The notes beneath the pieces are model-generated. The model was not told the origin of the DNA and made no database searches. It worked only from the letters and a program-made list of their open reading frames with translations. This document shows positions 6,648 to 13,982 of a stretch of 15,530 bases of DNA, piece after piece. Source of the stretch: Streptomyces bikiniensis (GTDB lineage: Bacteria; Actinomycetota; Actinomycetes; Streptomycetales; Streptomycetaceae). The stretch covers positions 1 through 15,530 of the forward strand of contig JNWL01000077.1 of the NCBI GenBank assembly GCA_000716465.1, in the 5' to 3' direction. Each line of letters begins with the position of its first letter. The stretch's first letter is position 1. Both the position numbers and the translations under genes were made by a program.

Positions 6648-7262
6648 ATGTCGGCCATCCGTCTTCTCGTCCTGGGCGCGGTGCGGCAGCACGGCCGCGC
6701 CCACGGCTACCAGGTGCGCAACGACCTGGAGTACTGGGGGGCGCACGAGTGGTCGCACGCCAAGCCCGGCTCGATCTACCACGCGCTCAAGCAGATGGCG
6801 AAACAGGGGCTGCTGCGGGCGCACGAGGTCGCGCCGAGCGCGGTCGGCGGCCCGCCCCGCGTCGAGTACGAGCTGACGGACGCCGGCACCGAGGAGTACT
6901 TCGTGCTGCTCCGCGAGGCGCTGACCACCTACGACCAGAAGGTGGACGTCCTGTCGGCGGGCATCGGCTTCATGGTGGACCTGCCCCGCGCGGAGGCCGT
7001 GGAGCTGCTGCGCCGACGGGTCCGCGCGCTCGACGAGTGGCGCGCGTCGGTCACCGACTACTACACGCCGGAGGGCGGCCCGGAGCAGCTCGGCCACATC
7101 GGCGAGATCATGCACATGTGGCTCGGCTCGGCCGACGCGGGCAAGGAGTGGACGCTCGGCCTGATCGAGCGGATCGAGGGCGGGGCGTACGTGTTCGCGG
7201 GCGAGGGCGACCCGTTCGTGGGGGTGCTCGCGGAGGGCGAGGAGAACCCGTACGCGACCTGA
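6648..7262 (+). CDS. PadR-family transcriptional regulator
   Basis: Encodes 204 aa. The N-terminal winged helix (residues about 5-85) shows the PadR pattern: LLVLGAVRQHGRAHGYQVRN, PGSIYHALKQMAKQGLL, then the wing and VEYELTDAGTEEY. The C-terminal part (about 95-185) is the helical PadR dimerisation region. ATG at 6648 has AGGAGG 8 nt upstream. PadR regulators often repress an adjacent multidrug ABC exporter and are released by the exported compound, and a drrAB-type pair starts 120 bp downstream with paired operator-like sites at its promoter. It is separated from drrA by a small terminator, so the two are probably transcribed separately. Confidence 0.9.
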   Translation: MSAIRLLVLGAVRQHGRAHGYQVRNDLEYWGAHEWSHAKPGSIYHALKQMAKQGLLRAHEVAPSAVGGPPRVEYELTDAGTEEYFVLLREALTTYDQKVDVLSAGIGFMVDLPRAEAVELLRRRVRALDEWRASVTDYYTPEGGPEQLGHIGEIMHMWLGSADAGKEWTLGLIERIEGGAYVFAGEGDPFVGVLAEGEENPYAT

Positions 7263-7280
7263 CCGGGGGAGGTCCCCCGG
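7263..7280 (+). terminator. Terminator-like hairpin directly after padR
   Basis: CCGGGGG (7263-7269) pairs with CCCCCGG (7274-7280) around AGGT. It begins at the base after the padR stop codon. It would separate padR transcription from the drrA promoter that follows. Confidence 0.6.
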
Positions 7281-7291
7281 AATATCGTCTC

Positions 7292-7358
7292 ATCAAGTTT
7301 GACTAATGCCCCGCGCGGGCATACCGTGCTCCGCCGGTGGTGATTGGTCAAATTTGAC
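7292..7358 (+). promoter_or_regulatory. drrAB promoter bracketed by two operator-like repeats
   Basis: TTGACT (7299-7304) and TACCGT (7322-7327) are separated by exactly 17 nt and form a good vegetative-type promoter. ATCAAGTTTGAC (7292-7303) covers the -35. Its near-copy, the perfect palindrome GTCAAATTTGAC (7347-7358), lies just downstream of the expected start point near 7334. The two match at 10 of 12 positions and are 55 bp apart. A third inverted repeat, ATGCCC/GGGCAT around CGCGC (7306-7322), fills the spacer. The layout fits repression by one or two regulators; the adjacent PadR protein is the obvious candidate. Confidence 0.65.
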
Positions 7359-7382
7359 TATGGTTTTTCGGGAGGAACCAGG

Positions 7383-8345
7383 ATGGACACGGAAGTGATC
7401 CGCGTGGAGGGCGCGCGGAAGCGGTACGGGGACAAGGACGCCCTGGACGGGCTCGACCTCGCCGTCGGGCGCGGCACCGTCCACGGCCTCCTCGGCCCCA
7501 ACGGCGCGGGCAAGACCACGACGGTGCGGATTCTGGCGACCCTGCTCCGGCACGACGCGGGCCTGGTCCGCGTCGCCGGGCACGACGTGCGGACCGGGGC
7601 CCGCGAGGTGCGGCGGCGGATCGGACTCCTCGGCCAGCACGCGGCCCTGGACGAGGAGCTGGGCGGCCGGCAGAACCTGGAGATGTTCGGCAGGCTCCAC
7701 CACCTCGGCGCCCGGCGCGCCGGGGTCCGCGCCGACGAGCTCCTGGAGCGCTTCGGCCTCACCGGCACCGGGCGCAAGCCCGTCCGCCGGTACAGCGGCG
7801 GCATGCGCCGCCGCCTCGACCTGGCGGCGTCCCTGATCACCGAGCCCGAGGTGCTCTTCCTGGACGAGCCGACCACCGGGCTCGACCCGCGCGGGCGCGC
7901 CGAGGTCTGGGAGTCGGTGCGCTCGCTGGTCGGCGGCGGCACCACGGTCCTGCTCACCACCCAGTACCTGGAGGAGGCCGACCAGCTCGCCGACCGGATC
8001 TCGGTCGTGGACCGGGGCCGGGTCGTCGCCGACGGCACCGCCGACGAGCTGAAGGCCCGCGTGGGCGCGGACCGGATCGACGTGGTCGTACGCGACGCCC
8101 GCAGGCTCGACGAGGCGGCCGGCCTCCTCCCGGCGGCCCGCGCCGAGGTGTCCGTGGACGCCGACCGACGGCTGCTCAGCGCTCCCGTGACCGACCGGAT
8201 GGCCTCGCTCGCCGCGACCGTGGGGGCGCTCGGGTCGGCCGGGATCGACGCGGAGGACATCGCCCTGCGGCGCCCGACCCTGGACGAGGTCTTCCTGCAC
8301 CTGACGGCGGACGGTACGGCCCGTGAGAAGGAGGTGGCGGCATGA
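7383..8345 (+). CDS. ABC exporter ATP-binding subunit, DrrA family
   Basis: Encodes 320 aa. It shows Walker [10 protein letters not shown] (38-46), Q-loop Gln85, the signature YSGGM (137-141), Walker B VLFLDEP (157-163) and the D-loop GLDP. The switch position is Gln194 in [11 protein letters not shown], the glutamine variant known from DrrA-type exporters, where most ABC ATPases have histidine. The C-terminal ~90 residues form the DUF4162-type accessory domain. GGAGG is 7 nt before the ATG at 7383. It couples ATP hydrolysis at the membrane to drug or metabolite export through the permease encoded next, whose ATG overlaps this stop codon (ATGA). An in-frame start at 7344 is rejected because it lies within the operator. 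Confidence 0.93.
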   Translation: MDTEVIRVEGARKRYGDKDALDGLDLAVGRGTVHGLLGPNGAGKTTTVRILATLLRHDAGLVRVAGHDVRTGAREVRRRIGLLGQHAALDEELGGRQNLEMFGRLHHLGARRAGVRADELLERFGLTGTGRKPVRRYSGGMRRRLDLAASLITEPEVLFLDEPTTGLDPRGRAEVWESVRSLVGGGTTVLLTTQYLEEADQLADRISVVDRGRVVADGTADELKARVGADRIDVVVRDARRLDEAAGLLPAARAEVSVDADRRLLSAPVTDRMASLAATVGALGSAGIDAEDIALRRPTLDEVFLHLTADGTAREKEVAA

Positions 8346-9106
8346 GCGCCGCGTACGTGGTGTCCGACTGCTGGACGATGACCCGCCGCGAGCTGGCCCA
8401 CTGGGCCCGGCAGCCGGTGCAGGTCCTGGTCGGGCTCGTCTTCCCGGTGATGATGCTGCTGATGTTCGGCCACCTGGTCGGCGGCGGGCGGGCCGTCGAC
8501 GGCGACTACGTCGACTACCTGGTGCCCGGCATGCTCGCCCTGACCATGGTCTTCGGCCTCGAAGGCACCATGACGGCGGTCACGCAGGATCTGAACAAGG
8601 GCGTGATCGACCGCTTCCGCGCGATGCCGATGACCGACGGCGCGGTCCTGGTCGGACGGGCGGCGGCGGACATGCTCCAGTCGGTGGTGGGCCTGCTCCT
8701 GATGACCGGCGTGGGGTATGCGATCGGGTGGCGGGCGAACGGCGGCCCGGAGGCCTTCCTGGGCGCGCTGGGACTGCTGCTCCTGCTGCGCTTCGCGATG
8801 CTGTGGATCGGGATCTTCCTGGCCCTGGTCGCGGGCCGGGCGGAGCTGGTGCAGGCGGTCCAGATCCTGGTCTGGCCCTTCGGCTTCCTCTCCAACGCCT
8901 TCGCCTCGCCCGCCTCCATGCCGGACTGGCTCGGGGCGGTCGTGGAGTGGAACCCCCTGTCCGCGACCGCGACGGCGGTGCGCGAGCTCTTCGGCAACCC
9001 GGGCGGCGCCCCGGGGCACGTGACGGCGGCGGTGGTGTGGCCGCTGGTGCTCCTCGCGGTCTTCTTCCCGCTGGCGGTGCGCACGTTCGGCCGGCTCGGG
9101 AGGTAG
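8342..9106 (+). CDS. ABC-2 type exporter permease, DrrB family
   Basis: Encodes 254 aa of an ABC-2 type integral membrane subunit with about six hydrophobic segments (for example [19 protein letters not shown], and [16 protein letters not shown] near the C-terminus). The characteristic conserved region [19 protein letters not shown], followed by [15 protein letters not shown], lies at about residues 58-98. Its ATG overlaps the drrA stop by 4 nt, so translation is probably coupled. It forms the membrane channel of the exporter. It ends only 11 bp from the stop of the convergent CLC gene, with no visible terminator between them. Confidence 0.92.
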   Translation: MSAAYVVSDCWTMTRRELAHWARQPVQVLVGLVFPVMMLLMFGHLVGGGRAVDGDYVDYLVPGMLALTMVFGLEGTMTAVTQDLNKGVIDRFRAMPMTDGAVLVGRAAADMLQSVVGLLLMTGVGYAIGWRANGGPEAFLGALGLLLLLRFAMLWIGIFLALVAGRAELVQAVQILVWPFGFLSNAFASPASMPDWLGAVVEWNPLSATATAVRELFGNPGGAPGHVTAAVVWPLVLLAVFFPLAVRTFGRLGR

Positions 9107-9117
9107 GCGGGCGCCCC

Positions 9118-10407
9118 TCACGTCAACGGCCGCCCGTGCTCGTCCAGTTCGAGCTGCGGGCGGCCGGTGACGATCAGCCAGGCGGGCAGCGAGGCCAGGC
9201 AGAGCAGGGCCAGCATGGCGGGGGAGGCGGCGAGGACCGCGCCGACGAAGAGGCTGATCCAGCCCTGCCGGGTGGTGGCGAGCAGGACCCCGAGCACGGC
9301 CGAGGAGACGGCGACGGCCGGGTGGACCTCGGGGACCAGGGCCTGGGCGAGGAGGCCGAAGGCGGCGCCGATGAAGACGGCGGGGAAGATCCGGCCGCCC
9401 CGGAAGCCGCAGGAGGCGGCGACGAGGAGGGCGACGAGCTTGACCACGGCCAGCTTCGCCAGCTCGCCCGAGGACCAGCCGCCGATGTTCGCCGTGAGCT
9501 CCTTGATCTCCTCCAGGCCCTTGAAGAGGGTCAGGTGCCCGCCGAGGGCCCCCAGGAGACCGAGCACGAGCCCGCCGAGCGGCAGCATCAGCATCGGGTG
9601 CCGCAGGCGACGGAAGGCGCCGTGGACGTACGGGAAGAGGAAACAGGCGGCGAGGCCGAAGAGGGCCGCGGCGGAGGCGATCACCAGGGCCGCGAGGAGG
9701 TCCTCCCAGCCGGGGTCGGTCAGCGGCGGCAGCCCCAGGGCGAAGGTGGGCTCGGCGAGCAGCTGGGTGGTCGTGGCGCCGGCGCCGGCGGCCAGGAGCG
9801 GGGCGAACAGGCGGTCCCAGAGGGAACCGGGGCCCGGGTGCCCGGCCAGGGCCTCGGAGATGACGAGGGCGGCGGCGACGGGGGTGCCGAAGAGGGCGCC
9901 GACCGTGGCGGCCGTGGCGAGCGAGATCCAGGCGATGCCGGGCACGGCGGGCGCGAGCCTGCGGCCCGCCCAGTACGCGAGCGCGATGTTGGAGGCGATG
10001 ATCGGGTTCTCGGGGCCCAGGCTGACCCCGCCGGCGAGCGCGAGGGTGCCGGCGAGCAGCAGCCCCGGCACCGCGCCCGGGGCGATCGGCGGACCGCCGA
10101 GCCCGGTGGTCGCCGGGTCGGGCCCGGCGTGCCCGGGCGCCTTCCACACGACCAGGCCCACGGCGACGCCGGTCGCCGTGAGCATGGTGATCATCCAGAG
10201 GGAGGAGTACCCGCCGATCCCGAGGGCGTCGGGCAGGTCCTCCCAGAGGACGTGCTTGAACTCCTCCGAGAGGGCGCTGATCCCCAGGAAGAGCAGCCCG
10301 GACCCGGCCCCGACCACGAGCGCGGGCAGGATCTGCGGCAGCAGGACCCGCAGCGGGGCCTCGTCGGCGGCGGGGGAGGACGCGGCCGGTGCGCGATCGG
10401 TGGACAC
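9118..10407 (-). CDS. CLC-family ion transport protein (YfeO-like)
   Basis: Encodes 429 aa from the GTG at 10407, a polytopic membrane protein of CLC fold. Recognisable parts are GGVSLGPENPI (residues 127-137), equivalent to the GxEGP segment; GTPVAAALVISEAL; and GFRGGRIFPAVFIGAAFG, equivalent to the GxFxP anion-binding loop. Canonical CLC exchangers have Glu just before the Gly-Pro (GREGP); here that position is Leu and a Glu follows the Pro, as I recall for the YfeO 'ion channel' branch. Ion and coupling are therefore uncertain. A TTG at 10428 is an alternative start. The GTG is preferred because TATGGT lies 6 nt upstream of it, which suits a leaderless message; no proper ribosome site is present. 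Confidence 0.85.
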   Translation of the reverse strand: MSTDRAPAASSPAADEAPLRVLLPQILPALVVGAGSGLLFLGISALSEEFKHVLWEDLPDALGIGGYSSLWMITMLTATGVAVGLVVWKAPGHAGPDPATTGLGGPPIAPGAVPGLLLAGTLALAGGVSLGPENPIIASNIALAYWAGRRLAPAVPGIAWISLATAATVGALFGTPVAAALVISEALAGHPGPGSLWDRLFAPLLAAGAGATTTQLLAEPTFALGLPPLTDPGWEDLLAALVIASAAALFGLAACFLFPYVHGAFRRLRHPMLMLPLGGLVLGLLGALGGHLTLFKGLEEIKELTANIGGWSSGELAKLAVVKLVALLVAASCGFRGGRIFPAVFIGAAFGLLAQALVPEVHPAVAVSSAVLGVLLATTRQGWISLFVGAVLAASPAMLALLCLASLPAWLIVTGRPQLELDEHGRPLT

Positions 10408-10413
10408 GGCCCC

Positions 10414-10419
10414 ACCATA
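10414..10419 (-). promoter_or_regulatory. Candidate -10 for a leaderless transcript of the CLC gene
   Basis: On the minus strand TATGGT (10419-10414) is followed after 6 nt by the GTG start, the spacing expected when transcription begins at the start codon. A -35 is not convincing (TAGGAC, with a 20-nt spacer). Confidence 0.3.
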
Positions 10420-10480
10420 AGTGAGCAAAAGCCGCGAACGTCCTAGGTCAGGCCGAACCGCCCGAACCGCCCGGTACCCA

Positions 10481-10762
10481 CCCCGTCCGCCGCCTCACGC
10501 CCGGGGTGCGATCACCACCGCCGTGCCGTACGCGCAGACCTCCGTGCCCCCGTCCGCCGCCTCACGCCCGGGGTGCGATCACCACCGCCGTGCCGTACGC
10601 GCAGACCTCCGTGCCCCCGTCCGCCGCTTCACGCCCGGGGCGCGATCACCACCGCCGTGCCGTACGCGCAGACCTCCGTGCCCACGTCCGCCGCTTCACG
10701 CCCGGGGTGCGATCACCACCGCCGTGCCGTACGCGCAGACCTCCGTGCCCACGTCCGCCGCC
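10481..10762. repeat. 67-bp tandem repeat, four full copies plus a 14-nt partial, made from a gene tail
   Basis: Full copies start at 10495, 10562, 10629 and 10696, each 67 bp with no spacer; 10481-10494 is a partial unit. Copies differ at only three positions: unit base 13 (C only in the 10629 copy), one base near 56 (C in the first two, A in the last two) and the last base. The copy at 10696 is the functional 3' end of the YbjQ-family gene, including its TGA; the three others lie beyond its stop. Read on the gene strand, each unit encodes the last 21-22 residues and a stop, and 67 is not a multiple of three. Confidence 0.95.
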
Positions 10763-11064
10763 TCCGTCACGTCGAAGCGGAACGCGAGCACCGCGTTCGC
10801 GCCGCGCGCCCGCGCCTGCTCCACCAGGCGCTCCATCGCCTGGTTGCGGGTCTCCACCAGGGTCTTCGTCAGACCCTTCAGCTCCCCGCCGATCATCGAC
10901 TTCAGCCCGGCGCCGATCTGGCTGCCCAGGTGCCGGGAGCGCACGGTGAGCCCGAAGACCTCGCCGATCACCTGCCGGACCTCGTGTCCCGGGACGTCGT
11001 TCGTCGTCACGACCAGTACTTCGGGGTGCGGACCCTGCCCGCCCCCGTACTCCTCGATGCCCAT
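10696..11064 (-). CDS. YbjQ/UPF0145-family protein (heavy-metal-binding-like domain)
   Basis: Encodes 122 aa spanning one YbjQ domain: VLVVTTNDVPGHEVRQVIGE near the N-terminus, the conserved GLKSMIGGELKGLTKTLVE in the middle, and ARGANAVLAFRFDV then VGTEVCAYGTAVVI at the end. The family is thought to form ring-like oligomers; a metal-binding role is suggested by its name but is not well tested. ATG at 11064 is preferred because GGAGG lies 9 nt upstream; the ATG at 11070 would leave only 3 nt. The last 67 bp form one unit of a tandem array that continues past the stop codon. The gene is divergent from dedA. Confidence 0.85.
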   Translation of the reverse strand: MGIEEYGGGQGPHPEVLVVTTNDVPGHEVRQVIGEVFGLTVRSRHLGSQIGAGLKSMIGGELKGLTKTLVETRNQAMERLVEQARARGANAVLAFRFDVTEAADVGTEVCAYGTAVVIAPRA

Positions 11065-11133
11065 CGGCATACACCTCCTGATTCCACACTTTCCGCCCCG
11101 CGAGACCCTTCCGCATCCCGTGGGGACCCGGGT

Positions 11134-11161
11134 GGAACCGGGGGCGCCCGCTCCACGTTGA
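11134..11161 (+). promoter_or_regulatory. ECF-sigma-type promoter of dedA
   Basis: GGAACC (11134-11139) and CGTTGA (11156-11161) are separated by 16 nt. This matches the GGAAC-N16/17-CGTT pattern recognised by envelope and oxidative stress ECF sigma factors in actinobacteria. Transcription would start near 11168, leaving a ~48-nt leader with AGGAG 10 nt before the GTG start. Confidence 0.55.
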
Positions 11162-11215
11162 TAGCTTGGGGCAGCCCGTCCCCAAGCCCCCACCGACCGC
11201 AGGAGCCCGGAACCC

Positions 11216-11914
11216 GTGAACACGCTTGCCCTCGGACCGAGCTGGCTGGACCCGGACTACTTGATCCAGACCTTTGGTCTGATCGGTGTCCTGGTGATCG
11301 TCTTCGCCGAGTCCGGACTCCTCATCGGGTTCTTCCTGCCCGGTGACTCGCTTCTCTTCACCACCGGTCTGCTCGTCACCACCGGGAAGCTCGACACGCC
11401 GCTCTGGCTGGTCTGCACCCTGATCGTGGCCGCCGCGATCATCGGCGACCAGGTCGGCTACCTCTTCGGCCGCAAGGTCGGACCCGCCCTCTTCAAGCGC
11501 CCCGACTCCAAGCTGTTCAAGCAGGAGAACGTCGAGAAGGCGCACGAGTTCTTCGAGAAGCACGGCCCGAAGTCCCTGATCCTGGCCCGCTTCGTCCCGA
11601 TCGTCCGCACGTTCACGCCGATCATCGCGGGCGTCAGCCGGATGAACTACCGCTCGTTCATCACGTTCAACATCATCGGCGGCGTGCTGTGGGGCGCCGG
11701 CGTCACCCTGCTCGGCGCCTCCCTCGGCAAGATCGACTTCGTGCACAAGCACATCGAGATGATCCTCGTCGGGATCGTCGTGATCTCCGTCGTCCCGATC
11801 GTGATCGAGTACCTCAAGGCCCGCTCCCAGTCCAAGAGGGCCCGCGCCGCCGGGGGCGACCACGGCGCCCCCGACCCCCAGCAGGGCTCCCGCGGCCGCC
11901 ACGCCAAGCGGTAA
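11216..11914 (+). CDS. DedA-family integral membrane protein
   Basis: Encodes 232 aa. DedA/SNARE-associated signatures are clear: ESGLLIGFFLPGDSLLFTTG (about residues 32-51), IGDQVGYLFGRKVG (about 78-91) and ARFVPIVRTFTPIIAGVSRM (about 123-142), which holds the conserved arginines. Re-entrant and membrane helices alternate along the protein, and the C-terminal ~35 residues are hydrophilic. DedA proteins act in lipid flipping, including recycling of undecaprenyl phosphate, and in membrane homeostasis; which substrate applies here is unknown. The GTG start has AGGAG 10 nt upstream. An ECF-type promoter fits envelope-stress control. A strong terminator follows, now abutted by a MITE. Confidence 0.9.
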   Translation: MNTLALGPSWLDPDYLIQTFGLIGVLVIVFAESGLLIGFFLPGDSLLFTTGLLVTTGKLDTPLWLVCTLIVAAAIIGDQVGYLFGRKVGPALFKRPDSKLFKQENVEKAHEFFEKHGPKSLILARFVPIVRTFTPIIAGVSRMNYRSFITFNIIGGVLWGAGVTLLGASLGKIDFVHKHIEMILVGIVVISVVPIVIEYLKARSQSKRARAAGGDHGAPDPQQGSRGRHAKR

Positions 11915-11937
11915 CCCCCGGAAGAAGCGACGACGCC

Positions 11938-11973
11938 AGGGCCCGTCCGACCCCGATCCGCCGGACAGGCCCT
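11938..11973 (+). terminator. dedA terminator, abutting the MITE
   Basis: AGGGCCCGTCCG (11938-11949) pairs with CGGACAGGCCCT (11962-11973), 11 of 12 positions. The last T belongs to the TA that flanks the mobile element. Before the insertion it would have stood between the convergent stop codons of dedA and the ThrE gene and could have served both. Confidence 0.8.
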
Positions 11974-12125
11974 AGTGTCCCGAGTCGGAGATTCTTGGGT
12001 AGTTCTTCCAGCCTCCGGACCCTGGACCGACGGTTCCAAATGGAGCTCCAACCTGGTTGGAAGCGGGCGCGACCACTGTCGGTCGAAGCAGAGATCTACC
12101 GAAGAACTTCCGACTCAGGACACTA
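11973..12125. mobile_element. MITE-like element with TA flanks and ~31-bp terminal inverted repeats
   Basis: The ends read GTGTCCCGAGTCGGAGATTC from 11975 and, in reverse complement, GTGTCCTGAGTCGGAAGTTC from 12123. The first 31 positions match at 26. TA flanks both ends (11973-11974 and 12124-12125), as left by IS630/Tc1-mariner-type insertion. The interior is about 149 bp and holds another inverted repeat near the middle (CCAACC-T-GGTTGG, 12048-12060); it has no credible gene. It is therefore too short to be autonomous and would depend on a transposase elsewhere. It sits exactly between two convergent genes. Confidence 0.75.
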
Positions 12126-13826
12126 GAAGCCCCTGGTGCGCTTCGCGGCCCGCCGGGCCGCCGCCGCACCGGGGGCCCGCAGGAACAGGCGGGCCAGCTC
12201 GCTCCCCAGGTTCACGCCGATCGCGATCGCCAGCGCCAGCGCCGCCGCCTTCGCCAGCGACGCGAACCCCTGGTCCAGATTGTGCTGGGCGATCGCGAGC
12301 ACCCCGAAGTACGTCGCCGAACCGGGCAGCAGCGGCCCGATCGCCGCCGTCACGTACGGCAGCGACGAGGTGTGGTGGTACCGGGCGACCAACTGCCCGA
12401 AGAGCCCCACGAGCCCCGCCGCCACCGCCGTCGCCATCACCGCGGACCCGCCCGCGGTCACCGCGATCGACGCGTACACCACCCACGCCACCCCGCCGTT
12501 CAGCGTCACGAACAGCACCGTCGCCCGCGACTGCTGCAACAGGATCGCGAAGGTCGCGGACAGCGCCATCGACGCCAGGGTCTGCACCACCGGCCGCTCC
12601 ACCGCCCGCAGCACCCCCTCCGGGTTCAGCTGCGCGTCGAACTGCACCGCCAGGTACAGCACCGAGAGCACGCCCACCACGATCGCCACGAAGAAGTACA
12701 TGACCTCCAGGAGCCGCGCCGAGGCCGTGATGTAGAAACCGGTCAGACCGTCCTGCACCGCCGCCACCAGCGCCCGCCCCGGAATCAGCGCGAACAGGCC
12801 ACCCGTGATCACCGCCGACGGACGCAGGTCCGCGTGCAGCAGCGTCAGGAGCACCCCCATCGCCGCCGGGGGCATCGCCGCCACCAGGAACTGGTAGAAC
12901 TCCGGCAGCCCCCGCCCCGCGCACAGCCACGCCAGCCGGTCCCCGAGCACCGCGCCCAGCGCCGCCACGAAGAACACCGTCGGACCGCCGCCCAGCAGCA
13001 CCGACGCCGCCCCCGCCAGCACCCCCGCCGCCGCCGTCAGCGCCCACCCCGGATACGGGTGCCGGTTCCGCCGGATCTCCGCCAGCCGCCGGTACGCCTC
13101 CTCCGGCGTCACCTCGTGCGCCTGCTCGTCGTGCGCCGGCGCGCTGATGTCCGCGATCAGCTGGTACACCGCCGCCAGTCGCGTGTAGTCCGTGCCCCGC
13201 CGGCGCACCGTCCGGTTCGCCGTCACCGGGTCGTCCACCAGCGACGGCTGGTACGTCACCGAAAGCAGCGTGAACGTCACCGTCGGCTCGCACCGGTCCA
13301 GCCCGTACGAACGGCAGATCGCGAACATCGCCGCCTCGACGTCCTCCGCGCCCTCCCCGCCCGCGAGCAGCAGCTCGCCGATGCGCAGCGTCAGGTCGAG
13401 GACGCGCGGCACCGAAGGACCCGCCTCGTCCTCCTTGCGCGGCGCCTCCGGCACCGGCCGCTCGCCCACCGGCAGCCGCAGCATCGTCCGCATCCGGTCC
13501 TGCCACGGCGCGTCCCGCGCCAGACGCACCAGCGGCACCCCGTACGCCGGCGTGAACGCGGGCGGCGAGTTCTTCGCCGAGTAGGTGGCCGGGGGAGCGA
13601 ACGCCGAACCCTCCGGCTCCGGACCGGGCTCGGGCTCCGCCCGCAGCCCCGACGGCAGGGCGAACTCGGAGGTCGGGTGCTCCTCCTCCGGTGGCGCGGG
13701 CCGCTCCACCCCGGCCGGCGGGACGAACGCGCTCCGCGCCTCGTCCGACTGCGGTTTCCGGTCCTCCGGAGCCTCCCCGGCCCCTTCGTCCCGCACGTCC
13801 ATCGAGCCGCCCGGCTCCGCCACCAC
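12123..13826 (-). CDS. Threonine/serine exporter family protein (ThrE, DUF1212)
   Basis: Encodes 567 aa. Residues 1-135 are a Pro/Glu-rich, probably disordered cytoplasmic region. The ThrE N-terminal domain begins about residue 140 with DLTLRIGELLLAGGEGAEDV, and about ten hydrophobic segments follow, including GWALTAAAGVLAGAASVLLG and the second ThrE half near residues 410-545. C. glutamicum ThrE exports threonine and serine using the proton gradient; this protein probably exports similar small polar molecules. Start uncertain: GTG at 13826 or ATG at 13802, neither with a strong ribosome site. The TAG stop lies at the MITE junction, formed from the flanking TA plus the element's first G. It is downstream of ppa on the same strand, with a terminator between. 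Confidence 0.85.
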   Translation of the reverse strand: MVAEPGGSMDVRDEGAGEAPEDRKPQSDEARSAFVPPAGVERPAPPEEEHPTSEFALPSGLRAEPEPGPEPEGSAFAPPATYSAKNSPPAFTPAYGVPLVRLARDAPWQDRMRTMLRLPVGERPVPEAPRKEDEAGPSVPRVLDLTLRIGELLLAGGEGAEDVEAAMFAICRSYGLDRCEPTVTFTLLSVTYQPSLVDDPVTANRTVRRRGTDYTRLAAVYQLIADISAPAHDEQAHEVTPEEAYRRLAEIRRNRHPYPGWALTAAAGVLAGAASVLLGGGPTVFFVAALGAVLGDRLAWLCAGRGLPEFYQFLVAAMPPAAMGVLLTLLHADLRPSAVITGGLFALIPGRALVAAVQDGLTGFYITASARLLEVMYFFVAIVVGVLSVLYLAVQFDAQLNPEGVLRAVERPVVQTLASMALSATFAILLQQSRATVLFVTLNGGVAWVVYASIAVTAGGSAVMATAVAAGLVGLFGQLVARYHHTSSLPYVTAAIGPLLPGSATYFGVLAIAQHNLDQGFASLAKAAALALAIAIGVNLGSELARLFLRAPGAAAARRAAKRTRGF

Positions 13827-13905
13827 TCTGCCGCCCCGCTCTCCCTAGGAGGAATCGTGGCTTCCAGTATGGGCGTGCGCGGATACGGGTGTGCGACGGA
13901 CGTGC

Positions 13906-13940
13906 GAAGGCGGTGCGCCCACCGGGGGCACACCGCCTTC
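13906..13940 (-). terminator. ppa terminator
   Basis: GAAGGCGGTG (13906-13915) pairs perfectly with CACCGCCTTC (13931-13940). After one mismatch the stem continues with GCCC/GGGC around a 5-nt loop. It lies about 43 nt past the ppa stop on the minus strand and upstream of the ThrE gene. Confidence 0.75.
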
Positions 13941-13982
13941 ACACACTCGGGACCGGGACCGGATCGACGGCCCCGGAACGGC

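Noticed and set aside
7358..10147. 929-aa minus-strand frame across drrAB and the CLC gene
   Set aside because: It spans three real genes and the drrA operator, has no recognisable domain, and is Arg/Pro-rich as expected of an out-of-frame reading.
10481..10762. CRISPR-like array
   Set aside because: The 67-bp units are directly adjacent with no variable spacers, and they are copies of a gene's 3' end.
10506..10949. Plus-strand frames with repeated peptide pattern over the tandem array
   Set aside because: The repeats come from the DNA array antisense to the ybjQ-like gene; frames shift from unit to unit and no ribosome site is present.
11972..12169. 65-aa minus-strand frame ending ...SDSGH across the MITE
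   Set aside because: The identical ends of this and a plus-strand frame simply reflect the element's inverted repeats; it overlaps the ThrE gene in another frame, with no start signal.
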